Assembly (NCBI RefSeq): GCF_019578655.1
Contig: NC_063258.1
Location: 7,423,283-7,487,282 of the forward strand
Source of the DNA: Ricinus communis
Lineage: Eukaryota > Streptophyta > Magnoliopsida > Malpighiales > Euphorbiaceae
Direction of reading: 5' to 3'
DNA: 64,000 nt
Below, piece after piece: positions 22,057-34,208 of the stretch (positions are counted from its first letter, which is position 1; each line of letters opens with the position of its first letter). Below the pieces are notes generated by a model that did not search any database, was not told the DNA's origin, and saw nothing but the letters and a program-made list of their open reading frames with translations. The position numbers and the translations under genes are program-made.

Positions 22057-22924
22057 TGATACGAGCTAACTAACTTGTGGCAAACCCGTATTCAATGTTG
22101 ATGTCTTCACCAAAAATCATTCATCTAATCAAGCAAAGAAACTTTAATTCCTAACAGGACCCTTAAATAACTTATACTTAAGAACCTTAATTATAAAGAA
22201 TTAAAGGTTGTTTAGCATAAACATAAGTTTAAGTTAAACGAAGTTTGAAAAATACCAAGTATTTACTTGATAAATTCACCAAGTCCATAAAGAACAAAAG
22301 AAGAGAATTAACTCCAAGATAAACAATATTCAACAACTCCCCTTACATAGAAATTCGTACTAGTTTATATAGGCCTTAAAGAAACCTAATTCTATAATGA
22401 TAAGGAAGCAAACAACAATAAGACTAGGAATAGAACTCCTAAACTAAAAGAATAACTCAAAACAAGACTCCTAATAATTAAAAGGCTTCTTTAAATGAAC
22501 AAATACTTCTAAATTCGTCCAATCCTAGTCCATATAAAAAACATGACAATTGGGCTTAAGTAACATGTGATATGCAGCCCGTTCTTGAGTATTGGACTCC
22601 AATTAGCTTGATTTGATTATCTTGGGCTTATCTTGTCTTGATTATGCCTCCACATGTTGCATTGAGTTGATAAGAATATCTTGAGGTCCGTTATCTTGAT
22701 TAAGCCTAATCTCACTTGGACTTTGAATCGGACTAGGATTCCTAATGGAAATAGGATTCCTTTCCTCGCTTGGACTCCTAATATCAGTAGAACTCCTTGC
22801 TGGATTAGGATTCCTAATGGAATTAGGACTCCTTGTTGAAGTAGGATTCCTTGAGCAAGTAGGATTTGCATTATTAGGTTTTCTTGTTGGTGTAGAATTC
22901 CTTGTGCTATATGGGTTCTCATTA
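22057..22924 (-). repeat. Solo LTR of family R, copy 1
   Basis: On the plus strand it begins TGATACGAG and ends at CTCATTA; on the minus strand it therefore starts TAATGAG (ancestral TGATGA) and ends CGTATCA. It is flanked by CAAAT at 22,052-22,056 and 22,925-22,929. The monomer resumes exactly where it left off. Inside are a CCTATATAAAC promoter-like box (minus strand) and a block of AGGAATCC/AGGAGTCC words that give spurious repetitive open frames (22,617-23,082). About 868 bp. Confidence 0.85.
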
Positions 22925-23943
22925 CAAATATTCTTATTTATGATTTGCACCATTGGGATCTCCATCATTCTTTGCTCCCCTAAGGATGAGGACTCCAGAT
23001 GGTACAAGCATTGGCATAAGGAAACATGAGAGTGCAATTGACAAGCTTGACTACTGGTATTGGGGATTACCTTGATGATCAAGGAGGATGAGACATAAAT
23101 CCATGCATGTCAGGCAGAACTCATATTGTTTTCAATTAATCCAAGCATAATACTAGTTCGAATTCGAGCGCTTTAATGTCTGAAATGCATACAATGAAGT
23201 AATTTGGGTCGGGATATTTTTAGGTAGGCCCATGTGAATTTACCATTGTTTTTGTTAAGCTTGCTCATAAAAATCTAGGACTACAAGAGTTGTTGCCCAG
23301 CCAACTCCTCTCTCGTTCTTCATTTGACTTTAGTTTATTTATATTTTTATATTTATTTATTCATATTTAGGATCTAATTTCTTCTTCTTATGGAATGAGG
23401 GTTTCGCACTATAAAAACCACATGTAACTGAATACTTGAGGCTAGTGGGCGTAATTTTTCAATTTTCTCCCTTTTGGGAAATCAAGTTATGGGTTTTGTG
23501 AAGAACTGTTTAGACTTAATCAACACTTGCGCTAGTGAGGGTAGACTTATCCTCACGCCCATCCTTTCTCTTGTATTCTTTGTCTACCCTTATGTTTAAA
23601 TCAATTCCATTTGATCCTAACGATTAGCCATATGAAAGAGAATAAAGAACTTGTGATTGCTTTCCTTATCAGATCTGAACTCCTACCAAACTTTTCATTT
23701 TTTTTATTTTGTGTCTCTCTTTCTAATCTTTGTCTAGTATGATGGTTTCATTTTATTTGGAAGCATAAACACGAGTGTTCAATGAAAGCACGTGGAAGCG
23801 GCAATTAAAGTCACCGATTTAATGCTTCGACGAATGCGAAGAAAGAAAATTAGTTGATCGTTTATTGATATCATTCTCCAAATGATCGTAGATGAATCTT
23901 TTGGAGGAAAAAGAGGATGACAAGAATCAAGGCACGCCCAAAT
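22925..23943 (+). repeat. 1-kb monomer, complete between two solo LTRs
   Basis: Length about 1,019 bases, from the second CAAAT of copy 1 to the first CAAAT of the next LTR. It is the best single estimate of monomer length in the window. It holds the ACTATAAAAACC box near 23,408. Confidence 0.85.
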
Positions 23944-24755
23944 ATACACGAACTGGCTAACTTGTGCCAAAACCGTATTCATTATTGATGTCTTCACCAA
24001 GGATCATTCACCTAATCAAGCAAAGAAACTCTAACTCCCAACATGACCCTTAAATAACTTGTATTTAAAAACCTTAATTATAAAGAATTAAAGGCAGTTT
24101 AACATAAATTCACCAAGTTCATAAAGACCAAAAGAAGGAAATTAACTCCAAAATAATCAATATTCACAATTCCCTTTACATAGAAATTCGTACTAGCTTA
24201 TATAGGCCTTAAAGAAACGTAATTCTATAATGATAAGGAAGCAAACAACAATAAGACTAGGAACATAATCCCTAAACTAAAAGGATAACTCAAAACAAGA
24301 CTCTTAATAAATAAAAGACTTCTTAAAATGAATAAATACTTCTAAGATGTCCAACCCTAGTCCATAAAATAAACATGACAATTGGGCTTAAGTAATATGT
24401 GATATGCGTCCTATTCTTTAGTATTGGACTCGAAATAGCTCGAGTTGATTATCTTAGGCTTATCTTGTCTTGATCATGCCTCCATTTGTTGGATTGAGTT
24501 GATAAGAGTATCTTGAGGCCCATTATCTTGATTAAGCCTAATCTCACTTGGACTTTGAATCGGACTAGGATTCCTAGTGGAAATAGGATTCCTTTTGTCG
24601 CTTGAACTCTAATATCATTAGAACTCTTTACTGGATTAGGATTCCTAGTGGAATTAGGACTCCTTGTTGAAGTAGGATTCCTTGAGCTAGTAGGATTTGC
24701 ATCATTAGGTTTTCTTGTTGGAGTATAATTCCTTGTGCTAAATAGGTTTTCATCA
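23944..24755 (-). repeat. Solo LTR of family R, copy 2
   Basis: Same orientation, same insertion base and same flanking CAAAT (23,939-23,943 and 24,756-24,760) as copy 1. Its edge reads CATCA, the canonical terminus, where copy 1 has CATTA. About 812 bp, with small deletions relative to copy 1. The shared insertion site shows the two copies arose by duplication of a monomer that already carried the LTR. Confidence 0.85.
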
Positions 24756-25324
24756 CAAATATTTTTATTCCCAATTTGTACCATTGGGATCTCCATCATT
24801 CCTTGCTCCTTCAAGGACGAGGACTCTTGATGACGCAAGGATTGGCATAAGGAAACATGGGAGCGTAATTTACAAGCTTGACCGCTGGCGTTAGGGATTA
24901 CCTTGACGATCAACCAGAATGAGACATAAATCCATGCATGTAAGGTAGAACTAATGTTGTTTTCAATTAATCCAAGTGTAATACTGGCCGAAATTCAAGT
25001 GCTCTGATGTCTGAAATGCATACAACGAAGTAACTTGGGTCATAGTGTTTTTAGGTAGGCCCACTCGAATTTACCCTTATTTTTGTTAAGATGGCTCATA
25101 AAATTTAGGACTACAAGAGTTGTTACCCAGTCAACTCCTCTCTCCTTCTTGATTTGACTTTAGTTTATTTATCTTTCTATATTTATTTATTCATATTTAG
25201 CATTTAGTTTCTTCTTCTTATGGAATGAAGGCTTTCACACTATAAAAACCACATGCAACTGAATACTTGAGGCTAATGAGCATATTATTTCAGTTTTCTA
25301 CCTTGCAGGAAATCAAGTAATAGA
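24756..25324 (+). repeat. 1-kb monomer, partial
   Basis: Second half of the monomer, from CAAAT to the CAGGAAATCAAGT block. The inverted copy that follows begins at about 25,325. Confidence 0.75.
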
Positions 25325-25602
25325 AATCAAGTGAAACTTGTCAATTATGTTCCCATGATTCCTTAATGGCAACAATGTTAATTTTGCATGGGTGTACCTA
25401 ATACTACTCTAGCTCAATTTACTTCACTATATGCCTCATAAACATCAAAATGCATGCATTCCCGCTTGTATTAATGAACAACAGCATGATTTCTCCCTTA
25501 CAAGTGTAGATTTGCATCTCGTGCTGCTTAATCATCAAGTCACGCCTCAATACCACTAATCAAGCTTGTCAATTGCATTCTTGTGATTCTTAATTAATCA
25601 AG
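25325..25602 (-). repeat. 1-kb monomer fragment, inverted
   Basis: Reads in reverse complement the middle of the monomer: the AATTAATCC, GGGAGAAATCATG and GACAAGCTTGA blocks can be recognised on the minus strand. Forward monomer sequence lies on both sides. Confidence 0.7.
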
Positions 25603-26275
25603 TAGGAGATGTAAATGCATGCCCATAAGGGAGAAATTATATTGTTTAAATTAATCCAAGCGTAGGTACGCCCATGCTAATTTTCCCTTATTTTTATTAA
25701 GTTGGCTCATGAAATTTAGGATCATAAGAGTTGTTGCCTAGTCATCTACTCTCTAGTTCTTGATTTGACTTTAGTTTATCCATATTTCTTTATTTATTTA
25801 TTCAAATTTATCTTCTAGTTTCTTTGTCTTATGGAATGAGGGCTTCAAATTATAAAAACTGCATGCTACTTTTGGCGAGTTAGCATATTATTTCAGTGTA
25901 ATAACTTGTGGGAAATCAAGTTATCGGTTCTTTCAAGAATGTTGTGAAGTTATCAATGCTCGCGCTAGTGAACATAGACTTATCGCTCACATCCTTTTAT
26001 TCTTTTGTGTTTTTAATATGCTCTTGTGTTTAAATGAATTTGATTTGATCCTTACACTTAGTTGTATAGAAGAGAACAAAGCACTTGTGATTTCTTTCCT
26101 TATTGGATCCAAAAGCTTACCTATTTTCTCATTTTGTTCATTTGTTTTATGCCTCTCTTTCTAGTCTCTATCTAACATAATGGTTTTATTTTATTTAGGA
26201 GCATAAGTACGAGTGTTTAGTGAAAGCACATGGAAGCGACAATCATAAGCACTGATCCAATGCCTAGTATGAATT
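25603..26275 (+). repeat. 1-kb monomer, deleted copy
   Basis: From AGGAGATGTAAATGC through the TATA-like box and GAGCATAAGTACGAG block to GATCCAATGCC. Several internal deletions relative to neighbours. Confidence 0.7.
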
Positions 26276-26820
26276 TTCAAGTTCATTGATTGATTAATGA
26301 TTAATATATTTTGTGAGTTTATACTATATTCTTAGTTCTTGTTTAGAGCTAATTCAAACTTATCAAGCAATTTATTATTTATGGCATTTAAATCTGACTT
26401 ATCAATTTATAATCCATACTAAATTATGGCGTCTTCTACCTTTAATACTCTAGGTTTGATAGTTCAATATACTTGAAGGGTCTAAGGTTTCCATTGATAT
26501 GGTTCTAGATAGATCTTGGGCAATGAAATCAAACTTGCATATAGGTCCAATCCTTTGATATAGGTTAGGTTTTATGTTCTTGTTTGAATGCAAAACCTTA
26601 CTTATCAAGTAGTTGATCTATCCTTGTGGTGTACTTGGAATTGGGGTTTAAGAGACTTAGTTTTCCTTAGGCTCAAATTCTTAATCATCTTTCTAAGAAA
26701 TCTATCTTCTAACCTTTCTTAGAGGTTGAACCGAATTGGTTCTTGGGATTTTCATGTTAACGTGTTCGGGTCCGTAATTCGAAAGGGGTTCTCAAGCTTA
26801 TTCATGGAGGTTCCCTATCA
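26276..26820 (+). repeat. LTR family D end fragment with unassigned left part
   Basis: From about 26,540 the sequence matches the last third of family D LTRs, ending TTCATGGAGGTTCC and then CTATCA at 26,820. The left part (26,276-26,540) has no match I can find elsewhere in the window; it resembles an LTR leader in composition only. Confidence 0.55.
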
Positions 26821-28266
26821 ATCATTCCATGTTCCTTTAGGCATGAGGACTTGTAGTGACACAAGCGTAAGGAATCTTGGGAATACAATTGACAAGCTTG
26901 ACTAGTGGCATTGATGCGTGACTTGATGATCTAGTAGGACGAGACACAAACCTATACGCGTAAAATCATGTTGCTTTCGATTAATCCAAGCAGGAATGCA
27001 TGCATTTTGATGTTTGTGACACACATAATTATGCAATTTTGGCCAACGTGTTATTAGGTATGCCCACACGAATATTTCCTTGTTTTCATTATTCTACCTT
27101 AGGAAATTTGGGACAACGAGAGTTGTTGACTAGTCAACTCTTCTTTGTCCATTATGATGGTTTGATTTTATTTGGGGAGCATAAACACCACTCTTGAGCG
27201 AAAGTGCGTGGAAGCGGCAATTATAGACATTGATCCAATTTTTAGACGAATGCAAAGAAAGAAAATTAGTTGACTGAGTATTGATATTATTCTCCGAATG
27301 ATCGTAGATGAATCTTTTGGAGGAAAGAGGGAACGATGAGAGTCAAGCATAAACAAATATTTTGATTCAGGATTTGCACCATTAGGATCTCCATCATTCC
27401 TTATTCCTCTTAGCACGATGACACATGATGACCCAAGGATTGGCTTAAGGAATCATAGAAACACAATTGATAAGTTTGAATGGTGGCATTGGGGCTTAGC
27501 TTTAACATCAAGCAAGATGAGACGTAAATCCACGCCCGTAAGGGAGAAATCATAATGTTATCAATGATTTCAAGCGTAATATAATTAAGAATGCAAGCTC
27601 TTTGATTTTTGGGAGGCATATAATTAATTAATTTGGTTTGGAGTGTTATTAGGTAGGTCCACATGAAGTTTCCCTTATTTTCATTTAGTTGGTTCATAAA
27701 ATTTGGGATCTCCATCATTCCTTATTCCTCAAGGCACGAGGACTCCTTATGACACAAGGATTGCCATAAGGACTGGTTAACAACTCTCATAGTCCCAAAT
27801 TTGATGATCAATTAGGACGAGACATAAATCCATGCATGTAAGGGAGAAGTCATGTTATATTCAATAAATCTAAGTGTAATACAAGCGAGAACGTGAGATT
27901 TTTTTATGTTTGGGATGCATAGAATGAAGTAATTTTGACAAGAGTGTTATTTAGGCATAGGCGAATTTCCCTTTGTTTCTGTTAAGCTGGCTCATAAAAT
28001 TTAGAACTACAAGAATTTTTTACCAGTCAACTCCTTTCTCATTCTTGATTTGACTTCACTTTATTCATCTTTCTTCATTTATTTATTCATATTTAGATTC
28101 TAGTTTCTTCTTCTTATAAGATTAGGACTTTTGCACTATAAAAAGCACCCGTGAAAGGCTAATGAGCAAATTATTTTAGTTTTCAAGAGCTTTATGGACT
28201 TATCAACACTCACGCTCATGAGCATAGACTTATCTCTTACGTTCTTCCGACCGTGTATTGATCTTA
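26821..28266 (+). repeat. 1-kb monomers, one and a half deleted copies
   Basis: Two partial units, with the GATCTCCATCATTCC block repeated near 27,380 and 27,700 and the TATA-like box at about 28,135. It ends at CCGTGTATTGAT, where a family D LTR begins. Confidence 0.75.
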
Positions 28267-29136
28267 TTAATACAAAACCTTCATGAATAAGCTTGAGAAC
28301 CCCTTTTGAATTGTGAACCCCTAACACATTAACATGAAAACCCCAAGATACAATTTGGTTCAACCCCTAAGAATGCTAAGAAAATAGATTACTTAGAAAG
28401 ATGATCAAGAATTAGAATTTAGAAAACTTGTTCCTAAATCCCAATTTTGAAACACTCCACAAGAAGATGATCAAAGTAGACAACCTTTAAAGTAAAAATA
28501 CCAATTATTATTCAATTTCTAACTTGGACTTCAACTTCAACTTTTTAATTTATTACATCAAAACTCATACTAGGCTTATATAGGACTTAGAAAACCCTAA
28601 ATCTTAACTAATAAGGATTTACATCTGATCTAGGATAAAGATAACCTTCCTAACTAAAATAGATAACTTAAACAAAGTCCTAATTAGGTTAAAATATATG
28701 TGTGCTCGTCAAAAATAAGACATCAAATCCTAGTTTACAAAAGTCATATAGATGGGCCTCATAACATAAGCTAAGTTAGGCCCAAAGTCTTCATATGCTC
28801 CAATTCAGCTTTTTTGGTCTTTCTAATCACAATTAGATTCATTCAAGCCTAATAGACTGAATTAGATTAATGAGCCTTGAACATAAATCCAATTCTTCAA
28901 GCCTTGATGTGTCCTTAGCCTAATTTTCTTGGATAAGCTTATTAACTTGCAATTTGAATCGAACTAGAACTCCTAGTTAAATTAGGAATTCTAGCTGAAT
29001 TAGGATTCCTTTCATTACCTGAACTTCTAATATCATCAGGACTCCTTGCAGGATTAGGATTCCTTGAGCTAGTAGGATTTGCATCGTCAAGACTCCTTGT
29101 TGGAGTAGGATTCATTTTGCTAGTTTGATTCATATC
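28267..29136 (-). repeat. LTR of family D in a monomer
   Basis: Minus-strand start TGATATGAATCAAACTAGC at 29,136; the other edge is degraded near 28,267-28,275. The monomer breaks at TATTGAT and continues with ATCATTCTC, so this is a solo LTR inserted in a monomer; the target duplication is not clear. It carries the AGGAATCC/AGGAGTCC block (28,965-29,120), read as Asn-Pro and Arg-Ser repeats in a chance frame (28,942-29,142). Confidence 0.75.
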
Positions 29137-32100
29137 AATCATTCTCTGAATGATTATGGAAGAATCTTTTAGAGGAAAAAGGGAATGCCGAGAATCATGG
29201 CACGCCTAAATATTCTGATTTAGGATTTACACTATTAGGATCTCCATCCTTCATTGTTCCTCTAGGCATGAGGACTCTTGACGACGCAAGGTTGGGTGTA
29301 AGGAATCATAGGAATGCAATTAATAACCTTGACCAATGGCACTGGGGGATAGCTTGATGATCAAGTAGGAGAGACATAAATCCAAGTGCATAAGGGAGAA
29401 ATCATGTTATTTTCAATTAATCCAAGCGTAATACAAGCTGAAATTTGAGTGCTTTGATATCTGAAATGCATATAATGAAGTAATTTGGGTCGGAGTGTTT
29501 TTAGGTAGGCCCACCTAAATTTACCCTTATTTTTATTAAGCTAGCTCATAAAATTTGGGACTACTAGAGTTGTTGCCTAGGCAACTCCTCTCTGGTTCTT
29601 GATTTCACTTTAGTTTATTAATCTTCCTTTCTTTATTTATTCATATTTAGCTTCTAATCTCCTCTTCTTACGGAATAAGGGCTTTTGCACTATAAAAACC
29701 GCATGCAACTGAATACTTGAGGCTAATGAGCATAATATTTTAGTTTTCTACCTTGCAAGAGATCAAGTTATGGGTTCTTTCAAGAAATTTATGGACTTAT
29801 CAACACTGCCGCTGGCAAAAATAGACTTATCCCTCACGTCCTTCTTTTCGCTTGTCTTCTTTCTCTACGCTTATGTTTAAATAAATTCGATTTGATCCTT
29901 ACGCTTAGCTATATGAAAGAGAAAAAACATGTGATTTCTTTCCTTATTGGATATGAAATCCTACCTATATTCTCATCTTTTATTTCTTTTATGTCTCTCT
30001 TTCTAATCTCTATATAGTAAGTTGGTATGGTTTTATATGGGGATCATAAACACGAGTATTAAGTGAAAGCATGTGGAATGCGAAGAAAGAAATTTAGTTG
30101 ATCGTGTACTAATATCATTCCCCGAATGATTGTGGATGAATCTTTTAGAGGAAAGAAGGAACGCTGAGAATCGAGGCACGCTCCAATATTCGGTATGCCT
30201 ACACGAATTCTTCCTCATTTTTGTTATTCTGACCCATAAAATTTAAGACTACAAGATTTGTTGACTAGTTAACTCATCTTTGTCTGGTATGATGGTTTGG
30301 TTTTATTTAGGGAGCATAAACTCGATTGTTGAGAGAAACCTCATGGAAGCGGCAATCATAGGCACTGACCCAGTACTTAGCCGAATGCGAAGAAAGAACA
30401 TTAGTTGATTAAGTAGTGATATCATTATTTGAATTATTGGAAACAAATCTTTTGTAGGATAGGGGGAACGATGAGAATTGAGGGATGCCCAAATATTCTG
30501 ATTCAGGATTTATGTCATTGGGATCTCCATCATTCCTTATTCCTCTAAGCGCGAGGACATCTAATGGCACAAGGATTGGTGTAAGGAATCATAAGAACAC
30601 AATTGACAAGCTTGACTAGTAGCATTGGGGCTTAGCTTGATGATCAAGTAGGACGAGATATAAATCCATGTATGTAAGGGAGAAATCATATTGCTTTTGA
30701 TGTTTTGGAGGCATACAATGAAGTATATTAGGTCGAAGTGTTATTAGGTATGCCCACACAAATTTCCTCTTATTATCATTAAGGAACCATAGGAAAATAA
30801 TTGATAATCTTGACCGATGGCATTAGGGCATGACTTGATGATCAAGCAGTAGGAGATGCAAATCGACAAGCATAAGGGAGAAACTATATTGATTTGGATT
30901 AATATAAGTCAAAATGCAAACATTTTGATATTTTGGATGCATATAATGAATAAATTGGGTCGGAGTGCGATTAGATATGCCCACACGAATTTTCCTTTGT
31001 TTCTGTTAAGCTAGCTCATAAAATTTGGAAATGTGAGAGTTGCTAGCCACTCAACTCCTCTCTTGTTCTTGATTTCACCTTAGTTTTTATATCTTTCTTT
31101 ATTTATTTATTCATATTTAGCTTCTCGTTTCTTCTTCTTATGGAATAAGGGCTTTCGCAGTATGTAAACCGCATGCAACCAAATATTTGAGGCTAGTGTG
31201 CATATTATTTTAGTTTTCTACCTTGTAGAGAATTAAGTTATAGGTTCTTTCATGAACTTTGCAGACTTATGAAGACCCGCACTAGCGAACTTAGACTTAT
31301 CACTCATGTCTTTCCTTCCATTAATCTATGTCTTGTATGATTATTTGCTTTTGTTTGGCGAGCATAAACAAGGCTGTTGAGTTAAAGCACGTGGAAGCGA
31401 TAATCATAGGCACCGCTCCAATGCTTGGACAAATACGAAGAAAGAAAATTAGTTGATCGAGTATTGATATCATTCTTTGAATGATCGCGGATGAATCTTT
31501 TGGTGGAGAGAGGGAACGACGTGAATTGAGGCATATGCCCAAATATTACGATTCAAGATTTACACCATTAGGGTCTTTATCATTCCATATTACTCTAGGC
31601 ACGAGGACTCCCTGATGACATAAGGATTAGTGTAATGGAACATCGGAATGTAATTGACAAGCTTGACCAATGACATTGGGGCTTAGCTTGATGATCAAGA
31701 AAGATGAGATGTAATTCCATTCGTGTAAGGGAGAAAGTCTGTTATTTTTATTAATCCAAGCATAATACAAGTAGAAATGTAAGCATTTTGATGTTTGGGA
31801 TGCATATAATGAATTAATTTGGGTCAGAGTTTTGTTAGGTTGGCCAATGTGAATTTTTAATTATTTTCGTTAAGCTGGCTCGCAGAATTTGGGATACGAG
31901 AGTTGTGACCAGTCCACTACTATATGCTTCTTAATTTGACTTTAGTTTATTCATCTTTCTATATTTCTATATTCATATTTAGCTTCAATTTTCTTCTTCT
32001 AATGGAATAAGGGCTTTCACACTATACAAACTGCATGCAACTGAATACTTAAGGCTAGTGAGCATATTGTCTTAGTTTTCGACATTACGGGAAATCAAGT

Positions 32101-34208
32101 TATGGTTTCTTTCAAGAACTTCTCGTACTTATCAAGACTAGCGCTAGCGAACTTTAACTTATTACTTATGTCCTTCCCTTCTCTTATGTTCTTTGTCTAC
32201 CCTTATGTTTAAATTTATTATATTTGTTCCTTACACTTAGTCATATGGAAGATAACAAAAAACTCGTGATTTTTCCTTATCGGATCCAAATTCCTACCTA
32301 TGTTCTCACTTTGTTCATTTTCTTTGGTGCCTCTCTTTCTAATCTCTATTTAGTTTGAGGGTTTAGTTTTATTTGGGGAGCATAAACATGAGTATTGAGT
32401 GAAAACTCATGGAAACGACAATCATAGGCACTAATCCAATGCTTGGACAAATGCATATAAGAAAAAATAGTTGATCGAGTATTCATATCATTCTCAGAAT
32501 GATCGCAGACAAATCTTTTGCAAGAGAGAGGAAACGGTGAGAATCGAGCCACGCCCAAATATTCTGATTCAAGATGTTCACCATTGGGATTTTAATCATT
32601 TCTTGTTCCTCTAAGCACAAGGACTCCTGATGACACAAGGACTGGAAATAAATTTGATTTGATCCTTACACTTTTAGCCGTATGGAAGAGTACAAAGAAG
32701 TTTTGATTTCTTTCCTCATCAGATTCGAAATCCCACCTATGTAATTATGTTTTCTTATTTTTCTTTCTCCCTTTCTAATCTATGTCTAGTATGATGGTTT
32801 GGTTTTATACGGGGAGTATAAACACAAGTGTTGAGTGAAAGTGTGTGGAAGCAGTAGTCATAGGCACTGATATAATTCTTGGACAAAAGCAAAGAAAGAA
32901 AATTAGTTGATCGAGTACAGGCACTATTGGGGCCTCCATCATTCATTATTCTCCTAGGCACGAGGACTCCCGATGATACAAGGATTGGCATAAGGAATCA
33001 TGGGAATGTAATTCACAAGCTTGACTGATGGCATTGGAGCATGACTTGATGATCAAGCAGGATGAGGGGCAAATCCAAGCGCGAGCTTTGATGTTTGGGA
33101 TGCATATAATGATGTAATTTCTGCCTAATTGTTATTAGGTTAGCCCATGCAAATTTTCCCTTATTTTTGTTAGGCCGGCTCATAAGATTTGGAACTACAA
33201 ATTTTGTTGACTAGTCAACTCCTCTCCGATTCTTGATTTGATTTTAGTTTATTCATTTTTCTTTATTTATTTATTCATATTTAGCATGTAGTCTATTCTT
33301 TTTATGGAATGAGGGCTTTCGCACCATGATAATGCATATAACTAAATATCTGAGGCTAGTGAGCATATTATTTCAGTCTTTTATATTTCAAGAAATCAAG
33401 TTTTGGGTTCTTTGAAGAACTTTGCAGACTTATGAAGACTCGCGCTAGTGAACCTATAACTTATCTCCCATGTTATTTCTTTTGTGTTCTTTCTCTACCG
33501 TTATCTTTAAATCATTTCGATTTGATCCTTACATTTGCTATACGGAAGAGAATAAAGAACTAGCAATTTCTTTCCTTATCAAATCTGAAATCCTAGATAT
33601 ATTCTCATTTTGTTCATTTCTTTTTTGTCACTTTTGAGATGTAAATCCACGTGCATAAGGGAGTAATCATGTTGTTTTCGATTAATCCAAGCATAATACA
33701 AGTGGGAATGCAAGTGTTTTAATGTGTGGGATGCATATAATGAAGTAATTTGAGTCGACGTGCTATTAGGTAGGCCAAACAAATTTTCTTTTAGTTTTGT
33801 TAAGCTAGCTCTTAAAATTTAGGACTACGAGAGTTGTTGACCTGTAAACTCATGTCTGGTCCTTGATATGACTTTAGTTTATTCATCTTTCTTTATTTAT
33901 TTATTCATATTTAGCTTCTCGTTTCTTCTTTTTATGTAATAAGGGCTTTCCTACTGTAAAAACCGCATGCAGCCAAATACTTGAGGCTAGTGAGCATATT
34001 ATTTCATTTTTCTACCTTATGGAAAATCAAGTTATGGATTCTTTCAAGAACTTTGTGGACTTATCAAGACTCGCACTTGCAAACATAGACTTATTCTTCA
34101 AGTCCTTCCTTTCTTTTATGTTCTTTGTCTACCTTTGTGTTTACAAAAATTCTATTTGATACTTATGCCTAGCCGCATGGAAGAGAAAAAAAAAACTTCT
34201 GATTTCTT
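29137..34208 (+). repeat. Array of about six 1-kb monomers, variously deleted
   Basis: The GAGCATATTATTT-type landmark or its variants are near 29,730, 31,195, 32,055, 33,360 and 33,990, and the purine block with TCTTTTGGAGG-like sequence near 29,165, 30,140, 30,445, 31,495 and 32,515. Spacings below 1 kb mark deletions; the order of blocks inside units is preserved. All units run in the same direction for 5 kb. No coding signal. Confidence 0.8.

Noticed and set aside
22617..24913. Repetitive open frames with Asn-Pro, Thr-Arg and Ser-Pro motifs (also at 28,942-29,142 and 38,171-38,365), looking like a repeat-protein family
   Set aside because: They fall exactly in the AGGAATCC/AGGAGTCC word block of solo LTRs, occur in more than one frame and have no conserved start. 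They reflect the DNA repeat.
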